Numbered from the stretch's first letter, positions 42,600 to 52,360 are shown. The stretch is 64,000 nt of DNA from Spiractinospora alimapuensis (GCF_018437505.1 NZ_CP072467.1:2914001-2978000), one strand, 5' to 3'. The notes: generated from the letters alone by a model not told the origin. Translations and numbers: made by a program.

Positions 42600-43772
42600 T
42601 CAGGACGGCGTCGCGGTGTCCGCGAGGTACTCCAGCGCCGCGGTGACGCCGCCACTGCGGTGCGAGATCCCGGCGACCCGAAGCCCCGCCTCGACGCCCG
42701 CGAGCGTTCCCAGGAGCGCCGCGTCGTTCAGACTGCCGAGGTGGCCGATTCGGAACACCCGCCCCGAGAGGCGCGAGAGTCCCGCGCCGAGGGAGATGTC
42801 GAAGTGGCTCAGGATGGCGGCGCGCAGGGCGTCGGCGTCCTGGCCGTCGGGCATGACCACCGCGGTGAGGACCGGGCTGTGCTCCTCGGGGACGCGGCAC
42901 TGGGTCTCGAACCCCCACGTCCCCACCGCGCGGCGGGTGGCCTCGGCGTGCCGCCGGTGGCGCGCGTACACGGAGTCCAGTCCCTCCTCGTGCAGCATCG
43001 CCACGGCCTCCTTGAGGCCGTAGAGCAGGTTGGTGGCCGGAGTGTAGGGGAAGAAGCCCTTGGTTCCGGCCTCCAGCATGGGCGCCCAGTCCCAGTAGGA
43101 CCGATTGAGCGAGGCCCGGTGTGCGGCCTCCCTGGCCTTGGGGCTGATGGCGTTGAAGCTGAGCCCCGGTGGGAGCATCAGTCCCTTCTGTGAACACCCC
43201 ACCGTGACGTCGACCCCCCACTCGTCGTGCCGGTAGTCGACGGAGCCGAGCGAGGAGATCGTGTCCACGAGCAACAACGCGGGGTGGTGAGCCCGGTCCA
43301 TCGCGGCGCGCAGGTGCGGGAGCCGGCTGGTGACACCGGTCGAGGTCTCGTTGTGGACGATGGCGACGGCCTTGATCAGGTGCTCGGTGTCCTCCCGGAG
43401 ACGCCGCTCCAGCTCTTCAGGGTCCGGACCGCTGCGCCAGTCGCCGGGAACGAGGGTGACTTCCAGGCCGAGGTCGTGAGCGACGCCCGCCCACAGGGTG
43501 CCGAAGTGACCGGTCTCGAACATCAGCACCCGGTCACCGGGTGAGAGCGTGTTGACGAGTGCGGCCTCCCACGCCCCCGTACCCGACGCCGGGTAGAGAA
43601 CGACGTCGCCCTCGGTACGCACCACGGAGCGGAGTCCGTCCAGCGCGGCACGGCCGAGGTCGGCGAACTCGGCGCCGCGGTGGTCGATCGTTGGATAGCT
43701 GATGGCGCGGAGTACGCGGTCGGGGACGTTGGTTGGTCCCGGGATCTGCAGGAAGTGCGAACCGCCCGACAT
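42600..43772 (-). CDS. Class V aminotransferase, serine-glyoxylate type
   Basis: A 390-residue PLP enzyme of the alanine/serine-glyoxylate aminotransferase group. IPGPTNVPDRVLRAI opens the protein, D170 (LLLVDTISSLGS) supports the pyridine nitrogen and K196 in GCSQKGLMLPPGL forms the Schiff base. It would convert glyoxylate plus serine (or alanine) to glycine plus hydroxypyruvate (or pyruvate). It is convergent with the GntP gene and divergent from the FAD/Fe-S dehydrogenase, so the three probably serve glycolate/glyoxylate or glycerate use. Confidence 0.9.
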   Translation of the reverse strand: MSGGSHFLQIPGPTNVPDRVLRAISYPTIDHRGAEFADLGRAALDGLRSVVRTEGDVVLYPASGTGAWEAALVNTLSPGDRVLMFETGHFGTLWAGVAHDLGLEVTLVPGDWRSGPDPEELERRLREDTEHLIKAVAIVHNETSTGVTSRLPHLRAAMDRAHHPALLLVDTISSLGSVDYRHDEWGVDVTVGCSQKGLMLPPGLSFNAISPKAREAAHRASLNRSYWDWAPMLEAGTKGFFPYTPATNLLYGLKEAVAMLHEEGLDSVYARHRRHAEATRRAVGTWGFETQCRVPEEHSPVLTAVVMPDGQDADALRAAILSHFDISLGAGLSRLSGRVFRIGHLGSLNDAALLGTLAGVEAGLRVAGISHRSGGVTAALEYLADTATPS

Positions 43773-43788
43773 TGACTCTCCCCTCGGA

Positions 43789-43810
43789 TTCCGAAAAACG
43801 GAAAACCGTT
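43789..43810. promoter_or_regulatory. Overlapping palindromes upstream of the aminotransferase
   Basis: TTCCG-AAAAA-CGGAA (43789-43803) and AACGG-AAAA-CCGTT (43797-43810) are both perfect and lie 17-38 bp upstream of the aminotransferase start. TTCCG-N-CGGAA sites are known for some IclR-type regulators; no regulator gene is adjacent. Confidence 0.5.
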
Positions 43811-44015
43811 GTCGATCTACGAAAGTCTTGGCCGTGCGGGGCTACCTGTCAAGGGGTCACACCTTCGCCTCACCACGGACCTTGCGTCGAGAGCGCGCGG
43901 ATGAGTGACGAAAAAACCGGGGACCCAGGTTTCGCATTACAGACTATTGCTCTTGCGATACGGAACTGCCTACAGTCGACAGGAACCAGTCGCACAGTAC
44001 TCGTGGAGAGTCTCC

Positions 44016-46970
44016 GTGGCACTGCCCTCCCCCCGCACTCAGCATGACGGCCCCAGGGACGACCTCGCCGAGGAACTGCGCCGCTCGGTCGCCGGAGAGG
44101 TGCGGTTCGACGCCTACACCCGCCATATGTACGCCACCGACGCGAGCATGTACGAGATCGTGCCCCTGGGGGTCGTCCAGCCTCGGGGAAGCGACGACGT
44201 CGTAGCGGTCATGGAGACGGCGCGCGACTTCGGGGTCCCGGTACTCCCTCGCGGAGCGGGCACCAGCCACTGTGGCCAGACCGTCGGTCAAGCGGTGGTC
44301 CTCGACTTCTCCACCCACATGCGCCACGTCCTGGAGCTGGACGCGGAGGCGGGCGTCGCCCGCGTGCAGCCGGGCCTGGTCCAGGACGAGCTGAACGCCG
44401 CGGCCGCCCCCCACGGCCTGTTCTTCGCCCCCGACACCTCCACGAGCAACCGGGCCACGCTCGGCGGGATGATCGGCAACAACTCCTGCGGGTCACGCTC
44501 GGCCGCCTACGGCATGACCATCGACCACGTGCGCTCCCTGGCGGCCGTGTTGGCGGACGGATCCCACGTGCGACTCGGGCCGGTGGCCCCGTCGGTCGCC
44601 GACGCCAAGGCGGCGCAGAACGACCTGGAGGGGCGGCTCTACCGCGAACTCCCCCGCCTGGCGGCCCGCTGCCGCTCCGCCGTCGAGGCGCAGTCGGGAA
44701 CGTTCTGGCGCCGCGCCGGCGGCTACCGGATGGACCGGCTGGTCGCTGACCCCTTCGACCTCGCCGCGTTCACGGTGGGCTCCGAGGGCACGCTCTCACT
44801 GGTCACCGAGGCCGAGGTGACGCTGACCCCGAAACCCGCCGCGACGGTGATGGTGGTCGGTCACTTCACCACCACCACGGAGGCCATCGCCGCGACGGAC
44901 GACGCGATGGCGGCCGACGGGTCCGCGATCGAGCTGGTCGACAACTTCATCCTCGACCTGGCCCGACAGTCGCCGCAGCACGGGCATCTGGTGCGGCGGT
45001 TGGAGGGGGATCCGCGCGCCCTGTTGTTCGTCGAGTTCTACGCCGACTCCGTGGCCGAGGCCGAGGCGGGTGCCGCGCGGCTCACCAAACTGTGGCAGGA
45101 CCACGGACACGGTTACGCGGCTCCCCGTGCCACGACGGCCGCGGAGCAGCAGCCGTTCCGGGCCCTGCGCAAGGCGGGCCTTGGGCTGTTGATGCGCGCG
45201 GGCAAGCCGTCCGAGCGGTCGGTGGCGTTCGTGGAGGACACGGCGGTGCCGCCCGAGCACCTCGCCGAGTACACGACCAAGTTCGCCGAGATCCTGGACC
45301 GCCACGGCCTGCGTGCCGGCTTCTACGGTCACGCCTCGGCGGGATGCCTGCATGTGCGTCCGTTCATGGACCTGAGCCAGCCCGGCCAGGTGGCGACCAT
45401 GCGTGCGGTCGCCGAGGAGGTCTGTGAGCTGGCCCTGTCCTACGGTGGCGTCAACTCCAGTGAGCACGGCGACGGGCTGGTGCGCAGCGAGTTCAACGAG
45501 CGGATCTTCGGGGCGGAACTGTATGGGGCGTTCCGGGAGGCCAAGGCCCTGTTCGACCCGGACAACCTGCTCAACCCAGGCAAGATCGTGGACGCACCAC
45601 CCATGACGGACAACCTGCGGACGCCGAAGATCCCCACGGCCGTCCCGCTCACCACGCACTTCGACTTCTCCGAGCACGGGGGGATGCGGGACACGGCGGA
45701 CCGGTGCCAACGCATCGGAGCGTGCCGGAAACCGGCCGGTTCGGGCGGCACCATGTGCCCGTCGTTCATGGCCACTCGCGACGAGGAGGACTCCACGCGC
45801 GGGCGCGCCCTCACGCTGGTCCAGGCGCTGTCGTCCCCGGACCCGAAGGCCGCGCTGGCGGACGAACGCGTCAACGAGGTCCTCGACCTGTGCCTGGAGT
45901 GCAAGGCGTGCAAGAACGAGTGCCCCATGTCGGTCGACATGGCCACCTTCAAGAGTGAGGCTCTGGCCGCGCACCACGAGGAGCACGGGACCCCCGTACG
46001 CAGCCGACTCTTCGGTCGGATCCGCCAGCTCAACCGGTGGGGGTCGTGGGGTGCGCCGCTGTCCAACCTTGTCGCCAACCTGCGGCCGGTCCGCGCCCTG
46101 CTGCACCGGTTCGTCGGTGTCGAACGTCAGCGCCCCCTCCCCCACTTCGAGCGCGGGAATTTGGTGCGGTGGTTCCGGCGCCGGAACACCGCCCCGGCCG
46201 CCGAGCCGAACGCGCGGGAGGTCGTGTTCCTCGCCGACTCCTTCACCACCTTCACCGAGCCACACGTCGGCCGGGCGGCGATCGAGCTCCTGGAACACGC
46301 CGGGTACCGCGTCCGGCTGGCCGAGGACGTGTGCTGTGGCCGGGCCCAGATCTCCAAGGGGCTGCTGAAAGAGGCCAAGGCCACCGCGAACACCCTGGTC
46401 ACACGACTTGCGGAGGACGTCGAGCGCGGGGCGACCATCGTCGGGTGTGAGCCGTCGTGCGTGGCCACCCTGAAGGACGAGCACCAACAGTTGGTCGGCG
46501 GCGAGCGGGCGGCGGCCGTGGGCGCCAGCGCGACGCTCGTCGAGGACCTCCTCGCCGAGGCGCTCGACGACGGGCGCCTCACCGTGCCCGAGGGAGCCGA
46601 GGCGGGCGCGTCCGACGTCCTCTTCCACGGGCACTGCCACCAGAAGGCCGCGCTCGGCACCACCGCGACCATGCGGATCCTGCGGCACGTCGCCGGGGGC
46701 TCCGTCACCGAACTCGACGCCGGATGCTGCGGCATGGCCGGATCCTTCGGCTTCGAGACCGAACACTACGACCTTTCCATGACCATCGGCGGACAGCGCC
46801 TGTTCCCCGCGATCAACCGAGCGCCGGACGCCGCGGTGTGCGCCACCGGGACCTCCTGCCGCCAGCAGATCGCCCACGGAACCGAGCGCGAGGCGCGCCA
46901 CCCCGTCGAGCTGCTGCACGAGGCCGTGTTCGGCGCGCGCACGGAGGCGACCGAAGAAATGGCGGATTAG
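44016..46970 (+). CDS. FAD-linked oxidase and Fe-S oxidoreductase fusion (GlcD/GlpC-type)
   Basis: A 984-residue fused dehydrogenase. An FAD-binding type-4 domain (about 40-230, with LPRGAGTSHCGQT and GGMIGNNSCGSRS) and an FAD-oxidase C domain (about 230-520) form the hydroxy-acid dehydrogenase half. Then come two Fe-S cysteine clusters (CRKPAGSGGTMCP and CLECKACKNECP) and two CCG domains (DVCCGRAQ and DAGCCGMAG). This layout is that of D-2-hydroxyacid (D-lactate, D-2-hydroxyglutarate or glycolate) dehydrogenases that pass electrons to the respiratory chain. GTG at 44016 with GGAG upstream is the likely start. Substrate unproven. Confidence 0.9.
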   Translation: MALPSPRTQHDGPRDDLAEELRRSVAGEVRFDAYTRHMYATDASMYEIVPLGVVQPRGSDDVVAVMETARDFGVPVLPRGAGTSHCGQTVGQAVVLDFSTHMRHVLELDAEAGVARVQPGLVQDELNAAAAPHGLFFAPDTSTSNRATLGGMIGNNSCGSRSAAYGMTIDHVRSLAAVLADGSHVRLGPVAPSVADAKAAQNDLEGRLYRELPRLAARCRSAVEAQSGTFWRRAGGYRMDRLVADPFDLAAFTVGSEGTLSLVTEAEVTLTPKPAATVMVVGHFTTTTEAIAATDDAMAADGSAIELVDNFILDLARQSPQHGHLVRRLEGDPRALLFVEFYADSVAEAEAGAARLTKLWQDHGHGYAAPRATTAAEQQPFRALRKAGLGLLMRAGKPSERSVAFVEDTAVPPEHLAEYTTKFAEILDRHGLRAGFYGHASAGCLHVRPFMDLSQPGQVATMRAVAEEVCELALSYGGVNSSEHGDGLVRSEFNERIFGAELYGAFREAKALFDPDNLLNPGKIVDAPPMTDNLRTPKIPTAVPLTTHFDFSEHGGMRDTADRCQRIGACRKPAGSGGTMCPSFMATRDEEDSTRGRALTLVQALSSPDPKAALADERVNEVLDLCLECKACKNECPMSVDMATFKSEALAAHHEEHGTPVRSRLFGRIRQLNRWGSWGAPLSNLVANLRPVRALLHRFVGVERQRPLPHFERGNLVRWFRRRNTAPAAEPNAREVVFLADSFTTFTEPHVGRAAIELLEHAGYRVRLAEDVCCGRAQISKGLLKEAKATANTLVTRLAEDVERGATIVGCEPSCVATLKDEHQQLVGGERAAAVGASATLVEDLLAEALDDGRLTVPEGAEAGASDVLFHGHCHQKAALGTTATMRILRHVAGGSVTELDAGCCGMAGSFGFETEHYDLSMTIGGQRLFPAINRAPDAAVCATGTSCRQQIAHGTEREARHPVELLHEAVFGARTEATEEMAD

Positions 46971-47011
46971 CCGAGGAGTCCGGGAGACGCGGCCAGACGC
47001 CGTCGTCGGGG

Positions 47012-47032
47012 CGGGAGGCGTGCCGCCTCCCG
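47012..47032. terminator. Hairpin between convergent genes
   Basis: CGGGAGGC-GTGCC-GCCTCCCG: a perfect 8-bp stem, 41 bp after the dehydrogenase stop and just before the quinone-reductase-like gene end. Confidence 0.6.
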
Positions 47033-47041
47033 TATCCCTCA

Positions 47042-47965
47042 CTACCTGGTGGTGAGCACGATCTTCCCCTGGAGGTGTCCGGTCTCGGACTGCCGGTGGG
47101 CCTCGGCGGCGTCGGCGAGGTCGTAGGAACCGGCGATGGCCACCTGGAGGGCGCCCTCCGCGTAGAGATCCGCGAGTCGGCGCAACCTGCTCGGGGATCG
47201 TTGGCTGCGGAGGGGCTGGACCCCGTATTCGTCGACGAGGTCGAAGGAGGTGATCGTGCCGATTCGACGGCGATCGGCCACCAGTTCGACCGAGGCCCGC
47301 AGCGCGTCGGGTCCGGCGGCGTCCAGTGCCACGTCCACACCCCGGGGAGCGACGCCACGCACCCGTTCCACGAGCCCTTCGCCATAGCTCACTGGGGTCG
47401 CCCCGAGCGAGCGCAGGTACTCGTGGTTGCGTGGGCTCGCGGTGCCGATCACCGTGGCCCCGCGGTGCACCGCCAACTGCACCGCGTAGGTCCCCACTCC
47501 GCCGGCGGCGGCGTGCACGAGCAGCGTCTCCCCTTCGGACACACCCAAGCTCTCCAGCGCCGTATCCGCCGTCTGCCCCGACGCGGACAACACACCGGCG
47601 ACCTCCCACGGCACGGCCGCCGGCTTGGCCACCATCTGGTCGGCGGAGACCACGGTGTACTCGGCATAGCAGGTCATCATGGCCCAGCCGATGACCTCGT
47701 CACCCACCGCCCACTCGGCGACGTCGTCCCCGACCGCGTCCACCACCCCGGCGAACTCGTTGCCCAGGGTCCGCGGAAACTCCTTGGGCGCCCACGGCAC
47801 CTCGCCTCGCCGCACGGCAGTGTCGATCGGCTGCACCCCGGCGGCCCGCACCGCGACCCGCACCTCCCCCGGCCCCGGTTCGGGAACAGGAAGCTCGGCG
47901 ACCTGGAGCACCTCCGGCGAGCCAAACCGATTGAACACTGCCGCACGCATCGTTGTGTTGGTCAT
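47042..47965 (-). CDS. Zinc-free alcohol dehydrogenase/quinone oxidoreductase-like protein
   Basis: A 307-residue medium-chain reductase. RAAVFNRFGSPEVLQVAELPVPEPGPGEV begins the GroES-like domain; the NADPH motif is HAAAGGVGTYAVQLA. The zinc-binding cysteines of alcohol dehydrogenases are absent, which places it with NADPH:quinone reductases. ATG at 47965 is preferred; an in-frame ATG five codons later and a TTG upstream are alternatives. It lies downstream of the acyl-CoA synthetase on the same strand, 57 bp away. Confidence 0.85.
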   Translation of the reverse strand: MTNTTMRAAVFNRFGSPEVLQVAELPVPEPGPGEVRVAVRAAGVQPIDTAVRRGEVPWAPKEFPRTLGNEFAGVVDAVGDDVAEWAVGDEVIGWAMMTCYAEYTVVSADQMVAKPAAVPWEVAGVLSASGQTADTALESLGVSEGETLLVHAAAGGVGTYAVQLAVHRGATVIGTASPRNHEYLRSLGATPVSYGEGLVERVRGVAPRGVDVALDAAGPDALRASVELVADRRRIGTITSFDLVDEYGVQPLRSQRSPSRLRRLADLYAEGALQVAIAGSYDLADAAEAHRQSETGHLQGKIVLTTR

Positions 47966-48022
47966 GACCCCACCCTGATTCCTCAAGTTCGGTGGAAGTC
48001 AAGCGGGCGGAGGAGGTGCCCC

Positions 48023-49549
48023 TCACTCGGATGGCGCGTCCCGGAGCTCCCGTTTGAGGATCTTGCCGGAGGCGTTGCGGGGGAGGGACTCGACGAGGTG
48101 GACCGACTTGGGGACCTTGAAGGGGGCGAGGTGGTCCCGCACGTGCTTGACGAGCTGGTCGGGGAGGGTGGTCGTGTCCGCGTCGTCGCGGGGGACGACG
48201 TAGGCGGTCACGGCTTCGATCCACCGTTCGTCAGGGATGCCGACCACGGCGGCCTCGCCCACTCCGGGGTGGGTGTAGAGGGCGTCCTCGACCTCGCGGG
48301 AGGCGACGAGGATTCCGCCGGTGTTGATCACGTCCTTGATCCGGTCCACGACCTCGAGATATCCGGCCTCATCGACGCGCACCAGGTCGCCCGAGTGGAA
48401 CCAGCCGCCCCGAAAGGCCTCCGTAGACTCCTCGGGCTTGTCCCAGTAGCCCTCGCAGAGCTGCGGCGAGCGGTACACGACCTCGCCCAGTTCACCGGGA
48501 GCGACGTCCGCGCCCTCGTCGTTGACGACCCGGAGTTCCACGAAGAGCGCGGCCCGCCCGGCGGAGGTGGGGCGCGCGTCGTGTTCCTCGGGGCGAAGGA
48601 TCGTGGCCAGCGGGCCGATCTCGGACTGGCCGAAGCAGTTGTAGAACCCGAGCTCAGGCAGCGCGGACCGGAGCTTCTCCAGCACGGGTCCGGGCATGAT
48701 CGAGGCGCCGTAGTAGGCCTTGCGCAGGCTGGAGAGATCCCGACGCGTGAAGTCCGGGTTCCCCGCGAGGGCGACCCACAGGGTGGGTGCCGCGAAGAAC
48801 GCCCCGTGACCGTCCTCCTCGATACGGCGCAGCACGTCGGTCGGGTCCGGGGTCTCCACGATGGTGTTGCGGGCGCCCACCGCGAGCCACGGCATCAGGA
48901 AGACGTGCATCTGCGCACTGTGATACAGCGGCATGGCGTGCAGCGGGGCGTCGTCCTTCGTCAGGTCGAGACCCACCAGGCAGGAAAGGTACTCGTGCAC
49001 CAGAGCCCGATGCGTCATCATGGCGCCCTTGGGCCGCGAGGTCGTGCCCGAGGTGTAGAGGAGCTGCACCAGGTCGGTGTCGACCACCGCCACATCGAGG
49101 TCGGGAACCGGTCCGGCCGAACTCACCTCCAGCAGGGATCCCGGTTCGTCGCGTAGCGCGACGACGTGCACCGAGGCCGTCCCGACCTCGTCCACCGCCG
49201 GCCGCAGCGGCGGGTCGACGAGCACCATCGAACTGCCGGACTGTTCGAGCAGGTAGGAAAGCTCCGCCCCGCGCAACGCGAAGTTGATCGGTACGTGCAC
49301 CAGTCCGGCGCGGGCACAGGCGAGGAAGCCGATCAGGTAGGCGTCGGAGTTCTTGCCGTACGCGGCGACCCGGTCCCCGGCGCTCGCTCCGAGGTCGAGC
49401 AGATGCCGGGCCACGCGGCTGACCGCCGCGTCGAGTTCCGCGTAGGTCCAGGCCCGGTCCTGGAACAGCACGGCCGTGTCCCCCGGCGCACGGGCCGCAC
49501 TGCGACCGACGATGTCATCGACTGTGCTGGATCTGGTCGAACCCGTCAT
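48023..49549 (-). CDS. Acyl-CoA synthetase (AMP-dependent ligase)
   Basis: A 508-residue adenylate-forming enzyme. The P-loop LLYTSGTTSRPKGAMMTH (163-180), YNCFGQSE, GWFHSGDLVRVDEAGYLEVVDRIKD and the catalytic Lys in LPRNASGKILKREL are all present. It activates a fatty or aromatic acid as acyl-AMP and then acyl-CoA. The size and motifs fit medium- to long-chain fatty-acid ligases of the FadD type. ATG at 49547-49549 has AAGGGAAG about 12 bases upstream. Substrate unknown. Confidence 0.92.
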   Translation of the reverse strand: MTGSTRSSTVDDIVGRSAARAPGDTAVLFQDRAWTYAELDAAVSRVARHLLDLGASAGDRVAAYGKNSDAYLIGFLACARAGLVHVPINFALRGAELSYLLEQSGSSMVLVDPPLRPAVDEVGTASVHVVALRDEPGSLLEVSSAGPVPDLDVAVVDTDLVQLLYTSGTTSRPKGAMMTHRALVHEYLSCLVGLDLTKDDAPLHAMPLYHSAQMHVFLMPWLAVGARNTIVETPDPTDVLRRIEEDGHGAFFAAPTLWVALAGNPDFTRRDLSSLRKAYYGASIMPGPVLEKLRSALPELGFYNCFGQSEIGPLATILRPEEHDARPTSAGRAALFVELRVVNDEGADVAPGELGEVVYRSPQLCEGYWDKPEESTEAFRGGWFHSGDLVRVDEAGYLEVVDRIKDVINTGGILVASREVEDALYTHPGVGEAAVVGIPDERWIEAVTAYVVPRDDADTTTLPDQLVKHVRDHLAPFKVPKSVHLVESLPRNASGKILKRELRDAPSE

Positions 49550-49644
49550 CCCAGCCCGCTTCCCTTGAGTTCCGCCACGGCGGCCGCCTGTCTGGAAGCC
49601 AATCGTGTGTCGGCCGAGGGGGTTTTGACAATAGGGCGGCGCGG

Positions 49645-50202
49645 CTACGCGCGGTGTTGCCGGGAACGCAGGCGTTGGGTCACCAGCCAGGCCGCGGTCG
49701 CGAGCACGATGAGATTGAACAGGATCTGCACGGTGACAAGAATCCGGGCGAGCTGTCCCTCCGCGTGCACGTCCCCGTAGCCCACGGTCGCGAGCGTGGT
49801 GACCGTGAAGTACAGCGCGTCCGTTCGAGTGTGCAGGTCGACGAACTGCTCGGGCCGTGCCCGCGCCATCACGTAGTCCGCGAGGGCGAACAGCACGACC
49901 CCGAACACCGTCACCACCGTGAGGCCCTGGAACGGCAGGTTCCCCGCCGTCGTCCACTCCTGCCGCCGCGCCGCCCGCGCGACGACGAGCACGACGAACC
50001 CGATCCCCAACACGAACCCCACCGCGCGCGCCCAGATGGCCCACTTCGGCATCCCCGTGTCCAACGGCAGCACGTAGTACAACACCAGCACGCCCACCAC
50101 CCCCGCGGCCGTACTCCCCCATCCCCGCACGTCGCCCCCCACCACCGTTCCCCAGGTCAGGTGGGCAGTGTCGCAAGGCGGGCCCGCCTCAAGCGCGCGC
50201 AT
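49645..50202 (-). CDS. Two-TM potassium channel family protein
   Basis: A protein of about 185 residues with two N-terminal spans, a third span, then a pore loop with the selectivity filter TVGYGD and a final span, as in bacterial ion-channel-2 proteins. The pore reads ALYFTVTTLATVGYGDVHAEGQ. The start is uncertain: ATG at 50202 lies in a plausible place, but a GTG further in (at VRGWGSTAAG) has a better G-rich ribosome site, and the frame also extends to 50259. It would pass K+ or Na+ across the membrane. No ligand-binding RCK domain is attached. Confidence 0.8.
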   Translation of the reverse strand: MRALEAGPPCDTAHLTWGTVVGGDVRGWGSTAAGVVGVLVLYYVLPLDTGMPKWAIWARAVGFVLGIGFVVLVVARAARRQEWTTAGNLPFQGLTVVTVFGVVLFALADYVMARARPEQFVDLHTRTDALYFTVTTLATVGYGDVHAEGQLARILVTVQILFNLIVLATAAWLVTQRLRSRQHRA

Positions 50203-50500
50203 CCACGGCGTGGCGATTATGGGAATGCTGGAAACCCAATCACGCGGCGTCCAACGCACGCGTCATGACACCATGCAGTTCCTCGGTGTGTTGCACCTGC
50301 ACAGCACTCTGCTCAGAAGCGCCTCTGGCGTGTGCCGCCTGCCGATCGAGTGCCCGTTCTCGCCCATGGCCGAAAGGTGAGACCGTACCCGCTATCCCCG
50401 ACGCCGCCGCTTCCAGGGCCGTTCCTCACGTCATGTGGGCAGTCACAAGCCGGATCTGGACAGCCGGGGAAACACCCCGAAGGTGATGCGGCGGCCTGGC

Positions 50501-50920
50501 TCACCGCTCGCGCGGCACGAGGTCGAAGTACCCCATCGTTTGAGACTTGACGACGTGAAAATGCCTCCGGTCGAGTGTGGCGATTCGCCGCACCCGCATA
50601 CGCTCGGCGAGAGTGACAACCGAAGCGTCAGTGCCCCCGAGGGGAAGAGCACTGTAGGTACCGACGAGTGCGGACATGCGCCGCCAGTCGCTTCCCGTGA
50701 GGTCCGAGACCTGAATATCCCCCTCGGCGAGGGAACCCAAGAACTGGGACTCCGCCAGCGGACCGAGCTGTCGGTCGATGAGGTAACACGCCTCCGCGAC
50801 TACGAGGGGACTCGTAAACAATGGACCCGGCTCATTCTCGATGACCGCTACGCATGCCTCATGCCACGGATCCGCCTCATCGGCGGCAGCGAGGATAACC
50901 CCCGTGTCGAGGATCAGCAC
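50501..50920 (-). CDS. VapC-type PIN-domain ribonuclease toxin
   Basis: A 139-residue PIN-domain protein. The acidic metal-binding residues are in place: D5 (LILDTGV), E43 (VVAEACY), D98 (GGTDASVV) and D117 (ATLDRRHF). VapC toxins cut tRNA or rRNA when freed from their antitoxin. It overlaps the VapB-like gene upstream by seven bases, the usual antitoxin-first order. Confidence 0.88.
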   Translation of the reverse strand: MLILDTGVILAAADEADPWHEACVAVIENEPGPLFTSPLVVAEACYLIDRQLGPLAESQFLGSLAEGDIQVSDLTGSDWRRMSALVGTYSALPLGGTDASVVTLAERMRVRRIATLDRRHFHVVKSQTMGYFDLVPRER

Positions 50921-51156
50921 CCGGCCTGGTCCCTCCCGAAACCCTCCGCCAGCATGTCATCGGCCTCGGCGGCGGAACGACCGGACGTGGACCTACCCAG
51001 ACCGACGAATCCAGGGCGGTCACGTCGAATGTGCGGGGCTGGAAGGTGCTCCAGCACTAGCTCGCTAACAACCTCGTCCATCGTGACGCCACGTTCCGAC
51101 GCGAGAGCCGCGGCTCGTGCCGCGATCTCGTCAGGCAGAGTCACCACCACGCTCAT
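50914..51156 (-). CDS. VapB-like ribbon-helix-helix antitoxin
   Basis: An 80-residue protein. MSVVVTLPDEIAARAAALASERGVTMDEVVSELV has the strand-helix-helix layout of CopG/RHH antitoxins, and the acidic, Arg-rich tail would wrap the toxin. It probably neutralises the downstream PIN toxin and represses its own promoter. Confidence 0.82.
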   Translation of the reverse strand: MSVVVTLPDEIAARAAALASERGVTMDEVVSELVLEHLPAPHIRRDRPGFVGLGRSTSGRSAAEADDMLAEGFGRDQAGC

Positions 51157-51208
51157 GTACCCAGAATAGCCGTTCGCCCGGCGGGATTCACTCCGCGCCT
51201 ACGGGGCG

Positions 51209-52156
51209 TCACCCCTGCGGGGACGTCATCACCGGGCGGGCGAGTTCGATGTTGTGGGTGTCGAGGGCCTGCTTGAGGTGGGCGAGGAGTTCGCGGCCTT
51301 GGGCCCATTGGGAGCCGGGTCTGGTCTTGGCGATGACGCGGATGGTGAGGACGCCGTTGGTGATGGAGACGACGCCGTTGACCGTCGGGGGTTCGAGGAG
51401 TTCCTCGGGGGCGCTGGCGACCTCGCTGTAGGTTCCGGAGGCCTCGGCGAGGACCGCGCTGGCCTCCCGGACGTCGACCGTGGCGGCGAGGGGGATGTCC
51501 ACGACTGCGTTCGCCCAGTCCTGGCTCATGTTGCCGACGCGGAGGATCTGGCCATTGCGGACGTGCCACAGGCCGCCGTTGAGGTCACGGATCTTGGTGA
51601 CGCGCAGCCCCACCTCCTCGACGGTCCCGACCGCCTCGCCGACGTCAACCACGTCACCCACGCCGTACTGGTCCTCGACGAGAATGAACATGCCCGCGAG
51701 GAAGTCCTGGACCAACCCCTGCGCACCGAAACCGATCGCGAGACCCAGGACACCGGCGCTGGCGAGGATCGGGCCGATACTGATGCCCACCTCGGACAGA
51801 ACCATGACGATGGCGACGCCGTAGATGACGATCGAGGCGAGGTTGCGCAGTACGGAGCCGAGTGTTCCCGCGCGTGCCTGGCGACGCGCGGCGGCCGGCG
51901 TTCCGTTGCCTCCGGCCAGCTTGCCGAAGGTACTGTTCCCGAGCTTCTCCCGGGAGTCGACCACGTGCTTCACCAGGCGGGTGATCACGCGGCCGAGGAT
52001 CGCGCGCAGCAGCCCGGCCAGAACAAGGATCACCACGATGCGCACGCCGACGGTCAGGTAGTCGCCGTAGTTGGCGAGCCAGCTGTCGGGTTGAGCGAGT
52101 TGGGTGAGCTCGGCCATGGTGGGCGCTTGGATCGAGGGGTCGGTGGCCAGGAACAC
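51209..52156 (-). CDS. Small-conductance mechanosensitive channel (MscS family)
   Basis: A 315-residue protein with an N-terminal span (about 38-60), a second and third hydrophobic region (about 105-165) and the MscS pore helix with GLAIGFGAQGLVQDFLAGMFILVEDQYGVGDVV. The C-terminal beta domain (KIRDLNGGLWHVRNGQILRVGN) is complete. It releases solutes during osmotic downshock. ATG at 52156 fits. A hydrophilic insert (about 72-100, Arg/Gly-rich) follows TM1. Confidence 0.92.
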   Translation of the reverse strand: MFLATDPSIQAPTMAELTQLAQPDSWLANYGDYLTVGVRIVVILVLAGLLRAILGRVITRLVKHVVDSREKLGNSTFGKLAGGNGTPAAARRQARAGTLGSVLRNLASIVIYGVAIVMVLSEVGISIGPILASAGVLGLAIGFGAQGLVQDFLAGMFILVEDQYGVGDVVDVGEAVGTVEEVGLRVTKIRDLNGGLWHVRNGQILRVGNMSQDWANAVVDIPLAATVDVREASAVLAEASGTYSEVASAPEELLEPPTVNGVVSITNGVLTIRVIAKTRPGSQWAQGRELLAHLKQALDTHNIELARPVMTSPQG

Positions 52157-52360
52157 AGGCCCTCCTTAGGAAAACAAGGGTGGCGGCTCGACGCTGGAGG
52201 CGGCGGAACGGGGGACCCAAGGGGGTCGTGGACCGCCCGCTACGGAAGGAGTCAACGCGGGCACTGTCCGCCATAGTGCCATAAACCGTGCACCCGCAGG
52301 TCCAGCGCCGAACACTACCCTCGGAACGGATCGCCGGGAACACTTTCCCGCGATCCGGGG

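Noticed and set aside
44796-47609. Minus-strand frame of 937 codons opposite the FAD/Fe-S dehydrogenase
   Set aside because: It is antisense to a protein with complete FAD and Fe-S motifs and shows no domain of its own.
46972-49156. Plus-strand frame running past the dehydrogenase stop
   Set aside because: It lies opposite the quinone-reductase-like and acyl-CoA synthetase genes, and the composition is anti-frame noise.
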